A stretch of 64,000 nucleotides of DNA from DASYXZ01 sp035308965 (lineage in GTDB: Bacteria; Acidobacteriota; Terriglobia; UBA7540). Below are positions 26,533 to 35,001 of this stretch, one piece after another (within the stretch, counting starts at the first letter, position 1; each line of letters starts with the position of its first letter). Location: NCBI GenBank assembly GCA_035308965.1, contig DATGFN010000017.1, positions 1 through 64,000 of the forward strand, written 5' to 3'. Below the pieces are notes generated by a model. That model did not search any database and had not been told where the DNA came from. It saw nothing but the letters and a program-made list of their open reading frames with translations. Made by a program: the position numbers and the translations under genes.

Positions 26533-26666
26533 GGTTCCCGCCATTTGACACGAAGTTGCCAAGGAATGGTTAAGCTAACCTTCCCATAATCAATTAGATA
26601 GGGAATGGATAATTGCGTGCGACTAATCATCTTGTCCGGCGCGAAAGAAGCCTCGGGAGGAAGAAA

Positions 26667-27329
26667 ATGCGGCCAACAACAAGTCAGATGGCAGAGAGAT
26701 CAAAGCAGAACTTCAAAATGATTGGAGTGCAACTTGGGGCTGTCCTTCTTCTCGCATCAATGAACCTTTTCGGACGGGAAGAGTTTATCCGCCCCTTTCG
26801 CCCCGAACTTCAGGAAATTAGGCCGGCCACGCGAGTGCTAGTTCTCAGCATCCCGGACCGGAAGCTGGCGCTGACTGAAGACGGCGTAGTTCTGAAAACT
26901 TTTTGCGTGGCCGTGGGCAAGCCCTCAACACCAAGTCCCGCCGGAGAAATGAAAATCATCAACAAGGTCACGGACCCAACTTATTACCACGAAGGCACAG
27001 TGGTAAAGCCGGGGAAGAGCAATCCACTGGGCAGCCGATGGATGGGCCTGAGCAAGCCGGGTTACGGCATTCACGGAACCAACGTTCAGAACTCGGTAGG
27101 GAAGGCTGCGTCGCACGGATGCTTCCGAATGCGGAAACACGATGTGGAGGAGTTATTCACCCTGGTGCGCGTCGGCGACGTGGTTGAAATCCACGCGGAG
27201 CGCGACGCGAAGGTGGCCGCGATTTTTGTGGACCCGGAGAAAAACGTGATCGCGGAGCCACCGACCAGTGTGGCCCATGTGCTTGTGCCCACGCCGGTAG
27301 CGGCCGAAAGCAGGGCCGGTGGCAACTGA
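26667..27329 (+). CDS. L,D-transpeptidase (YkuD family), secreted
   Basis: 220 residues from the ATG at 26667, preceded six bases upstream by GGAGG; a GTG at 26613 is disfavoured. A signal anchor lies at about 17-35. The YkuD domain (about 55-180) shows the LVLSIPDRKLAL strand, the GIHGTN motif and the catalytic SHGCFRM motif, in which Cys is the nucleophile and His the base. Family knowledge: it forms 3-3 peptidoglycan cross-links or attaches proteins to peptidoglycan in the periplasm. There is no LysM or other targeting domain. The last 40 residues are a Val/Ala/Pro tail. Confidence 0.9.
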   Translation: MRPTTSQMAERSKQNFKMIGVQLGAVLLLASMNLFGREEFIRPFRPELQEIRPATRVLVLSIPDRKLALTEDGVVLKTFCVAVGKPSTPSPAGEMKIINKVTDPTYYHEGTVVKPGKSNPLGSRWMGLSKPGYGIHGTNVQNSVGKAASHGCFRMRKHDVEELFTLVRVGDVVEIHAERDAKVAAIFVDPEKNVIAEPPTSVAHVLVPTPVAAESRAGGN

Positions 27330-27457
27330 TGGCCGCTGATGGATGGCTCGGGGTTGAAAGACACCATCAAGAGTCACCCCCCTAATTCGCAGATTCAAGA
27401 TCAATTTTGGATGGACGCCGGGAGAGAAAACCCGAGCGAATTTCAAAGGAGGATAGT

Positions 27458-28795
27458 ATGTTGCTGCTCAAGTATGTGATGTTGATTTGCGGAATCGGAG
27501 CCCTGATCGATGCCCTGGTGATAGTGGCTTACGATTTTTATCTGGCGGAAAGTTACCAGCGTTTGATGGCGCGAGGCGCGGCAGAAAATAAACCCGCACC
27601 CAGGCCCATTCGTTGGGCCACCGCAACCAAACTGGCCGTGATAGGGATGCTGCCAATACTTCTTGGTTTAAGCATCGTGGTGGTCCCGAGCGGCATGGCC
27701 GGAGTGCGCGTCAGCCAAGTATCCGGCACCCGTGCGGGAACGCTTTATCCCGGCGCGCACTTGATCAAGCCGTTGGTCGAACGGGTTGCACTCTTTGACA
27801 CACGCGACCATGTTTTTACCACCAACTCCGAACCAACGCCGGCCCAGAAGGTGGAAGTACTCAGCGTGACGTCCCAGGAAGGCCTCTCGATCGGTCTGGC
27901 CGTCAACGTTCGATACCGCCTCGACCCGAGCCGTCTTGATTACATCGAAAGCAACCTGCCCCAACCGGTTGAGGAGGAAATTGTTCCACCCGTGGTCGCC
28001 AGCGCATTCCGGGAAATCGTCCCCAACTACACCGTGCGCGATGTTTTCGCAACCCGCCGCGAGGAAATCCGGAAACGCACCGCGGAAGTCATCAAGAAGA
28101 AACTTGGGGATGACGGAATTGTGGTGAAAGAAGTGATGGTGCGGGATATCAAGCTGCCTGAAGAATATGCCAAGGGCCTGGAAGGACTCTTGTTGAAAGA
28201 GCAGGAGAATGACCGGCTGGTGTTTGAGACTCAGATTCAGGAAAAGGGGGTCCGCATTGCCGAGTTGCAGGCCGAGGCAGACAAAGCCCGTGAAGTAAAA
28301 CACGCCGAAGGCCAGGCGCAGGTCCGCGTGCTTCAGGCCAAGTCGGAATCCGATGCCATGCAATATACTTTGCCGCTCAAGGAAAAGCAGATTCAGCAGA
28401 CGCGCCTGGAAGCCGAGGCCCGCAAAGAATCGACCATCAAGAACGCCGAAGCTGCCGCCCAGGCCAAGGTGATCGACAGCAAGGCGGAGCTCGAACGGCG
28501 CAACCTGATGGCGGATGCGGAAGCAAACCGCATCCGGATTACGGCGGTGGCCGATGGCGAGCGCATGAAGACCGAAGCCAGCGTGCTCAAACAGAATCCC
28601 CTTCTCATCAACAAAATCATTGCGGAGAAACTTTCCGACAAAGTCCAGATCATGATGGTCCCGTCGGACGGAAAGTTTTTTCTTACCAACGAGTTGATGC
28701 GGGGCGCACCGATGACTCCCGCCGCCATTCAGTCCCCCGACCCTGACGATCCACCGGAGCGAGTGAACGCGCGCCAACGCGATCCGCGGCAATAA
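27458..28795 (+). CDS. SPFH / prohibitin-like membrane protein
   Basis: 445 residues from the ATG at 27458 (AAAGGAGG five bases upstream). Two N-terminal hydrophobic helices (about 3-25 and 65-85) bracket a basic loop. The Band-7/SPFH domain follows (about 88-255; VPSGMAGVRVSQVSGTRAGTLYPG). A long Glu/Ala/Lys-rich coiled coil (about 255-385) precedes a Pro/Asp-rich tail. Family knowledge: SPFH proteins oligomerise into membrane cages that organise lipid domains or shelter proteases. No NfeD or FtsH partner gene is adjacent. A strong perfect hairpin lies just after the stop. Confidence 0.88.
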   Translation: MLLLKYVMLICGIGALIDALVIVAYDFYLAESYQRLMARGAAENKPAPRPIRWATATKLAVIGMLPILLGLSIVVVPSGMAGVRVSQVSGTRAGTLYPGAHLIKPLVERVALFDTRDHVFTTNSEPTPAQKVEVLSVTSQEGLSIGLAVNVRYRLDPSRLDYIESNLPQPVEEEIVPPVVASAFREIVPNYTVRDVFATRREEIRKRTAEVIKKKLGDDGIVVKEVMVRDIKLPEEYAKGLEGLLLKEQENDRLVFETQIQEKGVRIAELQAEADKAREVKHAEGQAQVRVLQAKSESDAMQYTLPLKEKQIQQTRLEAEARKESTIKNAEAAAQAKVIDSKAELERRNLMADAEANRIRITAVADGERMKTEASVLKQNPLLINKIIAEKLSDKVQIMMVPSDGKFFLTNELMRGAPMTPAAIQSPDPDDPPERVNARQRDPRQ

Positions 28796-28814
28796 GACGC
28801 GCAATGGGGAAGCT

Positions 28815-28848
28815 GGGAGGCTTCGTCTTTGCAGCCCCGAAGCCTCCC
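28815..28848 (+). terminator. Perfect 11-bp hairpin after the SPFH gene
   Basis: GGGAGGCTTCG (28815-28825) pairs exactly with CGAAGCCTCCC (28838-28848) around a 12-base loop. No T-run follows, so intrinsic termination is uncertain; it may instead protect the 3' end. Confidence 0.45.
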
Positions 28849-28910
28849 GGCACGCCGCCGGTGCGATCCGAATTCGTCGAGGCGGCCGAAACCCGAGGGT
28901 GGGAGGAACA

Positions 28911-28919
28911 TGCTATAAT
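28911..28919 (+). promoter_or_regulatory. Extended -10 promoter element (TGC-TATAAT)
   Basis: TGC followed by a perfect TATAAT (28914-28919) lies 27 bases before the ATG of the four-gene unit. Extended -10 promoters need no strong -35 box, and none is seen. This is probably the promoter of that unit. Confidence 0.6.
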
Positions 28920-28946
28920 CGCGCCGCGAAAAGGTTCGCCAGTCTC

Positions 28947-30206
28947 ATGCGGCTTTCCCGCCGACTTTCTCTCCTCGCCGCCGCTTCGCTTTCCGGGGCG
29001 GTTATATTGCTCGCGACCACGCTGTTCGCTGCCGATAATTGGAACGACGCTGCAAGTGAATTTGCGGCGAAAATTCTCGCCCGCGCTCCCGCAAAACGTG
29101 CCATTGCCTTGTCGATTCGCAATATTTCATCCCTGGGCGATGATGACGTATCGCAAATCCGGCGCCAGCTACGGTCCCAGATGCGGAGCCACGGCGCCCA
29201 ACTCAATGGGAGCAAGCAAGCAGGCACTGAGATCCACGTGACTTTGTCCGAAAACTCGGGAGGATATATTTGGGTGGCCGACATTCGTAACGGTTCTTCG
29301 CACGATGTCGCGATGATAAACGTGGCACGGCCGGCGCTGGCCGGGTTTCATCCCGTCCCTGAACCCTTAAGCATTCGGAAAACGCTTCTCTACTCGCAGA
29401 CTGAGCCCATGCTGGCTGGTGTCTTCTTTGTCCACCCGGCGCAGACGCCCTCCAAAACATACTTATTGGTGCTGGGTGTTGACTCAGTTTCTTTGTATGA
29501 GGAGGTCGATCAGGCAGCCAAGAGTAACCTGGCGTGGACGCTGAAGCAATCATCCCCCATCCGGCGGAGTCGTCCCGTGACTCGTGATTTTCGGGGGCGA
29601 CTGGAAATGGGGCATGACTATTCATTCAATGTCTATCTGCCTGGAGAGACTTGCAGCGGCGTCATCGACCCTGCGCTGAAATTGGATTGCCGTGATAGCG
29701 ACACGCCCTGGCCATACGGCGTTTCAATTGCCAATTACATCGCCGCCAATTTCAACCCGGACCGCAATTTCTTTGATGGAAGAATACAATTCAGTGACGG
29801 CCGCGCATTCGCGGCGCCTCCGTTCTATTCAGTCGCGCTTCTCCCCCTGAAGAGTGGGGATATTTGGCTGTTGGCCGGGATTGACGGGCGAATTCAGTTG
29901 TTAAACTCCAACATGGTTCCAACGGGAAGCTTTGAAGGCTGGGGCAGCAATATCGCTGTGATTCAATCCAATTGCCAGGAGATTATGCAGGCGTTGGCAA
30001 CCCTGCCCGGTGACTACAGTACCTCGGACGCTGTGCAGGCTATTAACCTGGTGGATGGTAAAGGAGTGCCTGCTAGCGCCGCCTTGGATTTCGGGGGACC
30101 GGTGACCGAACTTTGGTCGGAACCGTTTTCAGCCCTTGCCATTTCACACAATCTTAAGACATCAACGTATGAATTATCTCGTTTGTCCGTTACTTGTGGC
30201 CAGTAG
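28947..30206 (+). CDS. Secreted protein of unknown function heading a signalling operon
   Basis: 419 residues from the ATG at 28947. A signal peptide (about 5-28) precedes a domain (about 35-140) with TolB-like or FlgO-like alternation: KRAIALSIRNISSLGDDDVSQIRRQL resembles proteins that assemble lipoprotein-like folds. The C-terminal two thirds is beta-rich with scattered Trp and Gly, propeller-like in appearance. I do not recognise a family. It overlaps the next gene by 38 bases, and that gene overlaps the kinase gene, so the four products should be made together. A role as the extracytoplasmic input partner of the kinase is a guess from context. Confidence 0.7.
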   Translation: MRLSRRLSLLAAASLSGAVILLATTLFAADNWNDAASEFAAKILARAPAKRAIALSIRNISSLGDDDVSQIRRQLRSQMRSHGAQLNGSKQAGTEIHVTLSENSGGYIWVADIRNGSSHDVAMINVARPALAGFHPVPEPLSIRKTLLYSQTEPMLAGVFFVHPAQTPSKTYLLVLGVDSVSLYEEVDQAAKSNLAWTLKQSSPIRRSRPVTRDFRGRLEMGHDYSFNVYLPGETCSGVIDPALKLDCRDSDTPWPYGVSIANYIAANFNPDRNFFDGRIQFSDGRAFAAPPFYSVALLPLKSGDIWLLAGIDGRIQLLNSNMVPTGSFEGWGSNIAVIQSNCQEIMQALATLPGDYSTSDAVQAINLVDGKGVPASAALDFGGPVTELWSEPFSALAISHNLKTSTYELSRLSVTCGQ

Positions 30207-31581
30207 CGCCGTGTTGGCCGTGGCGCCCGCGTGCGCCGCCACGCGGCCGCGCTATGGCGGCGCGCTGCGCGTGGAAATACATGCTAAAGTTTTCTCGCTC
30301 GATCAGGAAGAAAAACAAAGTATTGCGGAGGCCGATGCGGCGAACAAGATTCGCGATTTGATCTACGACCGCCTGGTTCGTCTCGATCGGAACGGCCAGG
30401 CGCAACCTGCCCTTGCTTTGTCCTGGGAACACGATTCACAATCCGTCCGATGGCGGTTCAAACTCCGCCCCGGGGTGAAGTGGCAGGACGGCGCGCCGCT
30501 CACTCCCGAAGAGGTCGCCGCATCGTTGCAGCGCCAGGGCCAGGCCGGTTCGGTTCGAGCGTCGGGCGACGTTCTTGAAATCAACCTGGCTCATGCATGG
30601 CCGGATTTGCCGGCGGCTCTGGCCACGGATGCCTCAGCTTCGATCCGCCGTTCAGGTGATCAATCGGCTACCGCACTCCCTGTGGGGACGGGACCTTTCC
30701 GCCTTTCGGATTGGCAACCCGGCCACAGCGCTGAGCTTCAGGCCAACGACGATTATTGGGGCGGCCGACCCTTCATAGACAAGATTGAAATCCAAATGGG
30801 TCGCGCGAGCCGGGAGCAGGTTCTGGACCTGGAATTGGACCGTACAGATTTGGCGGAGCTTGACCCGATCGACGCCCATCGCTACCAGCAGGAAGGGAAG
30901 AGGGTGTGGGCGTCGGCTGCGGTTGAACTCCTCCTCCTCCACTTTGACCTGAACCAATCTGTGGTGCAGGACTTGCGCCTGCGGCAGGCCGTTGCCAGGT
31001 CCATCGATCGCGCCGCCATTCAACACGTTCTCACCCAGAATTATGGAGAGGTCGCGGGGGGATTTATTCCGCAATGGCTGAGCGGGTATTCATTCCTGTT
31101 TCCCTCAGCGCCGGACTTGAAGCTGGCGCGGGATCTCACTGCTTCCATTGGAACTTTGCCGGTGCTCAAGATGGGTTATGACCCGAGCGATGCGTTGGCG
31201 CGCCAAACGGCGGAGCGTATCGCGGTGAATACGCGTGATGCTGGAATGAATATCCAGGTTTCGCCTCTTCCCGCAGGTTGGAAAGGCGGAGCGGATTCCG
31301 GCCCCGAAATGCGCATGGAGCGCGTGCGCATCGATGGGCCAACATTTGAAAACGCCGTGCTTCAGGCGGAGTCCCGCCTCGGACTTGGATTCGCAGGCAA
31401 GACGGTGCCCCCCGAAATTGTTTATGTCGCCGAACAAAAGCTTCTGGATAACCTGGAAGATGTTCCAGTGGTCTACGTTCCGGACCTCCTGGGTGTTGGC
31501 CCGCATGTGAAGGATTGGTCGGCGTTGCCCTGGGGCGATTGGCGTCTTCAGGACGCTTGGATGGATGCGGAGAAGCCATGA
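30169..31581 (+). CDS. Family-5 (peptide/nickel-type) solute-binding protein without transporter genes
   Basis: 470 residues from the ATG at 30169. A signal peptide (about 1-22) ends in a long Ala-rich stretch. The class C periplasmic-binding fold begins RYGGALRVE, with the typical IYDRLVRLD and WRFKLRPGVKWQDGAPLTPEEV blocks (about 65-130) and the later GTGPFRLSDWQPG turn. Such proteins normally deliver oligopeptides or nickel to a Dpp/Opp-type permease, but no permease or ATPase gene of that type is nearby. Instead the stop codon overlaps the ATG of a sensor kinase. No lipobox cysteine is obvious at the cleavage site, so it is probably free in the periplasm. Confidence 0.85.
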   Translation: MNYLVCPLLVASSAVLAVAPACAATRPRYGGALRVEIHAKVFSLDQEEKQSIAEADAANKIRDLIYDRLVRLDRNGQAQPALALSWEHDSQSVRWRFKLRPGVKWQDGAPLTPEEVAASLQRQGQAGSVRASGDVLEINLAHAWPDLPAALATDASASIRRSGDQSATALPVGTGPFRLSDWQPGHSAELQANDDYWGGRPFIDKIEIQMGRASREQVLDLELDRTDLAELDPIDAHRYQQEGKRVWASAAVELLLLHFDLNQSVVQDLRLRQAVARSIDRAAIQHVLTQNYGEVAGGFIPQWLSGYSFLFPSAPDLKLARDLTASIGTLPVLKMGYDPSDALARQTAERIAVNTRDAGMNIQVSPLPAGWKGGADSGPEMRMERVRIDGPTFENAVLQAESRLGLGFAGKTVPPEIVYVAEQKLLDNLEDVPVVYVPDLLGVGPHVKDWSALPWGDWRLQDAWMDAEKP

Positions 31582-33437
31582 GCTTTCGCGCCAAACTGAT
31601 GGCCGTCTTTGCGGTTACCGTGATCGTGTCGGTAGGGCTCGTGGCTTGGATTGTTTCGGCTTCCACACGGAACGCATTTGAGCGCCTCGATCGGGACCGC
31701 ACCGCCGCCTTGGTGGCGCAATTCCAGAGGGATTTCGGCAGGCGCGCCGATGAGGTGACGCAACGGGTGGAGGGAATCGCCACGGCTGGGGAAACTCTTG
31801 CCATGGCTGTTGCGCTCGGCCGCGCCTCACCTGACTATTCGGCCTTCGTGAATGAAGCGGGCGGACTGGCCACAGCTCATCAATTGGACTTTCTTGAATT
31901 GACGACGGGTGATGGGACCATTGTTTCCTCAGCCCAGTGGCCGGCGCGCTTCGGCTACAAAGAGACATGGACTACGGAGCCCGTTGATTGGTCAAATCAA
32001 AGCGCATTCTTGAAGCGGGAGGAATTGCCGGAGGGCGAGGTATTGGCAGTGATGGCAGTGCGAGTGGTGCGCGCAGGCGAGAAGAAATTCTTCGTGGTTG
32101 GCGGCTTACGGCTGGACAAATTGTTCCTGGCCTCGCTGGTGCTGCCGGCTGGAACGCGGGCGTTGCTTTACCAAAGCGCCGGCAAGGGCGCGGGCGCCGG
32201 CGCCGGTTCTCTGGTGGATGTTTCTGGGCCTGTTGCCCAAGCAGAAAAGCTCGCGACCCTCATCACCCAACGACCCAATGGGGCGGGAGAGAATTCAGCC
32301 ATCATCACATGGACTGACGACCCGGAGAGTGCCGAGACTTTTCACGTGATTCCTTTGAAAGGCCGCAACCAGGAAATACTTGGCATGTTTCTGGTGGGCA
32401 GCTCCCGGCGGGAGCTGGTTGAACTGGAGAGCCAGATTCGATGGATCTCTATCATGGTGGGGATGGCAGGAATCCTGTTTGGAATTGTGCTCAGTGGTTG
32501 GATGGCGGGGCGCGTCACCAGGCCGGTGCGGCTCTTGGCCGATGCTTCACGGCAAGTTGCGGATGGAAATTGGGAGGTGCGCGTTGAGGTTGAGTCCGAG
32601 GATGAGATGGGGCAGTTGGCTCGCGCCTTCAATCGGATGACACAGCAACTGGTGGAGCAGCGTGGACGCCTGCTACAGGCGGAGCGCGTAGCGGCGTGGC
32701 GCGAATTGGCGCGGCGGCTGGCGCACGAATTGAAGAATCCGCTTTTCCCCCTCCAGATTACGGTGGAGAATCTGTTGCGCTCCCGGGAGAGCAACCCCGC
32801 GCAATTTGATGAGGTCTTTCGCGAGAGCACTTCCACCTTGTTGGCCGAACTTGCGAATTTAAGGATCATCGTGGGCCGCTTCAGTGATTTTGCCAAGATG
32901 CCCGCGCCCCAATTGCGGACGGTGGATATAAACGAAGTGGTTCGAGGCGCGTTAAAGCTCATGCAGGCGCAGATCGAGGCCCCCGGCAAACCGCCGGTTG
33001 CACTCAAGGTCGATCTCGCTTCAGGCTTAGGTTCCATTCAGGCTGACCCGGAATTGTTGCATCGCGCCGTGGGGAACCTGATACTCAACGCGCTCGATGC
33101 CATGCCCTCCGGCGGGACGCTGGCGGCTCGCACACAACCCGTTGAAGGTGGCATTCGTTTGCAGATTTCCGATTCGGGCAAGGGATTGACCAAAGAGGAG
33201 TGTGAGCGATTGTTCACTCCGTACTACACCACCAAGCAGCATGGCACCGGACTTGGGCTGGCCATCGTTCAGTCGGTGGTGAGCGACCACGGCGGTAAGA
33301 TCTCAGTGAAAAGCGAGCCCGATCAAGGCACAATGTTTACCATCGATCTGCCGGCCTTGCCGCCGGCGTCCTCAGGCGCCTTGGACAGCGCCATGTCGAT
33401 GGGCGCTCATTCGCAGGGAAAAGGCGGAACTCTGTGA
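31578..33437 (+). CDS. NtrY-like transmembrane sensor histidine kinase
   Basis: 619 residues from the ATG at 31578, overlapping the preceding stop as ATGA. Transmembrane helix 1 (about 8-30) and helix 2 (about 290-312) bound a large extracytoplasmic sensor domain of about 260 residues. A HAMP domain follows (about 312-365). The dimerisation and phosphoacceptor helix contains LAHELKNPLFPLQ, with His near 382. The ATPase domain shows the N box (VGNLILNALDAM), the G1 box (ISDSGKGLTKEE) and the G2 box (GTGLGLAIVQSVV). It is the NtrY type that pairs with sigma-54 regulators. Its GTG-starting partner overlaps its stop. Confidence 0.92.
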   Translation: MSFRAKLMAVFAVTVIVSVGLVAWIVSASTRNAFERLDRDRTAALVAQFQRDFGRRADEVTQRVEGIATAGETLAMAVALGRASPDYSAFVNEAGGLATAHQLDFLELTTGDGTIVSSAQWPARFGYKETWTTEPVDWSNQSAFLKREELPEGEVLAVMAVRVVRAGEKKFFVVGGLRLDKLFLASLVLPAGTRALLYQSAGKGAGAGAGSLVDVSGPVAQAEKLATLITQRPNGAGENSAIITWTDDPESAETFHVIPLKGRNQEILGMFLVGSSRRELVELESQIRWISIMVGMAGILFGIVLSGWMAGRVTRPVRLLADASRQVADGNWEVRVEVESEDEMGQLARAFNRMTQQLVEQRGRLLQAERVAAWRELARRLAHELKNPLFPLQITVENLLRSRESNPAQFDEVFRESTSTLLAELANLRIIVGRFSDFAKMPAPQLRTVDINEVVRGALKLMQAQIEAPGKPPVALKVDLASGLGSIQADPELLHRAVGNLILNALDAMPSGGTLAARTQPVEGGIRLQISDSGKGLTKEECERLFTPYYTTKQHGTGLGLAIVQSVVSDHGGKISVKSEPDQGTMFTIDLPALPPASSGALDSAMSMGAHSQGKGGTL

Positions 33438-34819
33438 CCGCGAAAGCGCATCTGCTGATTATCGATGACGAAGCCAACACGCTGGCTTCGCTCTCCCGCG
33501 CGTTTCGATTGGACGGGTACGAGGCCACCGTTTGCGATTCGGCCGCGCGCGCTTTGGAGCTGGTGAAGAGCCAGACGTTCGATTTGATCCTGTCCGATGT
33601 GGTGATGCCGGAGAAGGATGGACTCTCGCTGCTCGAAGATTTCAAGAAAATGGAATTGGCAACTCCTGTGGTGATGGTCTCCGGGCAGGCGCACATTGAG
33701 ATGGCGGTGCGCGCCACGCGTTTGGGCGCCGTCGATTTTCTGGAGAAACCGCTCTCCACGGAAAAGCTCCTATTGACGGTGGAAAATGTTCTAAACCTGC
33801 GGCGTTTAAAGGAAGAGAACCAACGCCTGCGGACGCGGTTGGGCAAGCACGAAATCGTCTGGTCAGGCGAGTCCATGCGCCGTTTGATGGCCCAGGTGGA
33901 GCGGGTGGCGGCCAGTGAAACGCGGATCTCCATTCTTGGTGAAACGGGGACGGGGAAGGAACTGGTGGCGCGCACTTTGCACGAGCGCAGTCCGCGCAAG
34001 GGCGGCCCGTTTATCACCTTGAATTGCGCAGCCGTCCCGGCGGAATTAATTGAGTCAGAACTTTTTGGACATGAAAAGGGCGCCTTCACTGGAGCCGCGG
34101 CGCGCCATCTGGGGAAATTCGAACAGGCGCAAAAGGGCACGCTCTTCCTGGATGAAATTGGCGACATGCCTCTTGCCATGCAGGCCAAGCTCCTGCGCGT
34201 GCTGGAAGAAGGTGAGATTGAACGCGTCGGCGGGGAACAGCATATTTCCGTGGATGTTCGTGTGGTCGTGGCCACCCATCGAATCCTTGAAGATCTGGTG
34301 AAGCAGGGCAAGTTCCGCCAGGACCTCTACCATCGCGTGTACGTTTTCCCGCTCTTCATCCCTCCCCTCCGCGAACGGCAGGAAGACATTCCGGCGCTGG
34401 TCGAACATTTTGCGCGCCAAGTCGCCGCCCAGAACGGTTGGAAGCGGTTGGCTTTTGCACGGGATGCCATCGAGGAACTTAAGCGTTATTCCTGGCCGGG
34501 AAATGTGCGCGAGCTGCGTAATGTGGTGGAGCGCTTGCTTTTGCTCGCAACTGATGACCACGTCGACCTGATCACCCTGCGCGCTGCCCTCCCCCAGCCA
34601 TCTGTGGGCGCCAGTGAAGGTCCGGGGCCCTACACAAAGAGATTGGCCGAGCGAGTGGAAGCGTTTGAACGCGAAACGATCCTGACCGAGCTGGGACGCC
34701 ATCAAAACCACATCACGAAAACCGCGAAATCCCTCGGCCTCGAGCGCAGTCATCTCTACAAAAAATGCCAGCAGTTGGGGATTGATTTGCGGTCGGTGCG
34801 GAAGGATGTACAGGACTAG
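33434..34819 (+). CDS. NtrC-family sigma-54-dependent response regulator
   Basis: 461 residues from the GTG at 33434, which overlaps the kinase stop codon as GTGA. The receiver domain (1-120) has the acidic pair IIDDE, the phosphoacceptor Asp in LILSDVVMP (about 55) and Lys in FLEKP (about 106). The AAA+ domain (about 145-380) has Walker A GETGTGKE, the sigma-54 contact loop GAFTGA (about 216) and Walker B LFLDEIGDMP. A Fis-type helix-turn-helix closes the protein (about 420-458, NHITKTAKSLGLERSHLYKKC). It activates sigma-54 promoters after phosphorylation by the neighbouring kinase. The targets are not visible in the window. Confidence 0.94.
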   Translation: MTAKAHLLIIDDEANTLASLSRAFRLDGYEATVCDSAARALELVKSQTFDLILSDVVMPEKDGLSLLEDFKKMELATPVVMVSGQAHIEMAVRATRLGAVDFLEKPLSTEKLLLTVENVLNLRRLKEENQRLRTRLGKHEIVWSGESMRRLMAQVERVAASETRISILGETGTGKELVARTLHERSPRKGGPFITLNCAAVPAELIESELFGHEKGAFTGAAARHLGKFEQAQKGTLFLDEIGDMPLAMQAKLLRVLEEGEIERVGGEQHISVDVRVVVATHRILEDLVKQGKFRQDLYHRVYVFPLFIPPLRERQEDIPALVEHFARQVAAQNGWKRLAFARDAIEELKRYSWPGNVRELRNVVERLLLLATDDHVDLITLRAALPQPSVGASEGPGPYTKRLAERVEAFERETILTELGRHQNHITKTAKSLGLERSHLYKKCQQLGIDLRSVRKDVQD

Positions 34820-34959
34820 ATGCGCTCCACCCGGCGAGCAATAAGTTCAACGAAAATGATTTTCAATTAGAAATCCCAGCGGCAATCCCCACCAGCAGAT
34901 TATTGATGTGCGAGGCGAGTGCGCAGACAAACTTAATGACGCTGCCGTCGCACGTCCGC

Positions 34960-34965
34960 TATAAT
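34960..34965 (+). promoter_or_regulatory. Perfect TATAAT -10 box of the ABC exporter pair
   Basis: TATAAT at 34960-34965 lies 36 bases before the first ABC gene. A weak -35 (TGACGC, 34937-34942) stands 17 bases upstream. Confidence 0.55.
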
Positions 34966-35001
34966 CTTTTTTTGGGATTTAACTTTTCAAAAGAACCCTA
35001 A

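Noticed and set aside
27668..28804. Long minus-strand frame opposite the SPFH gene
   Set aside because: His/Leu/Gly-rich composition typical of antisense frames in GC-rich DNA; the plus strand has an unambiguous SPFH domain and a good ribosome-binding site.
33337..34311. Long minus-strand frame opposite the response-regulator gene
   Set aside because: Arg/Ser-rich with no domain; the opposite strand encodes a complete NtrC-type protein.
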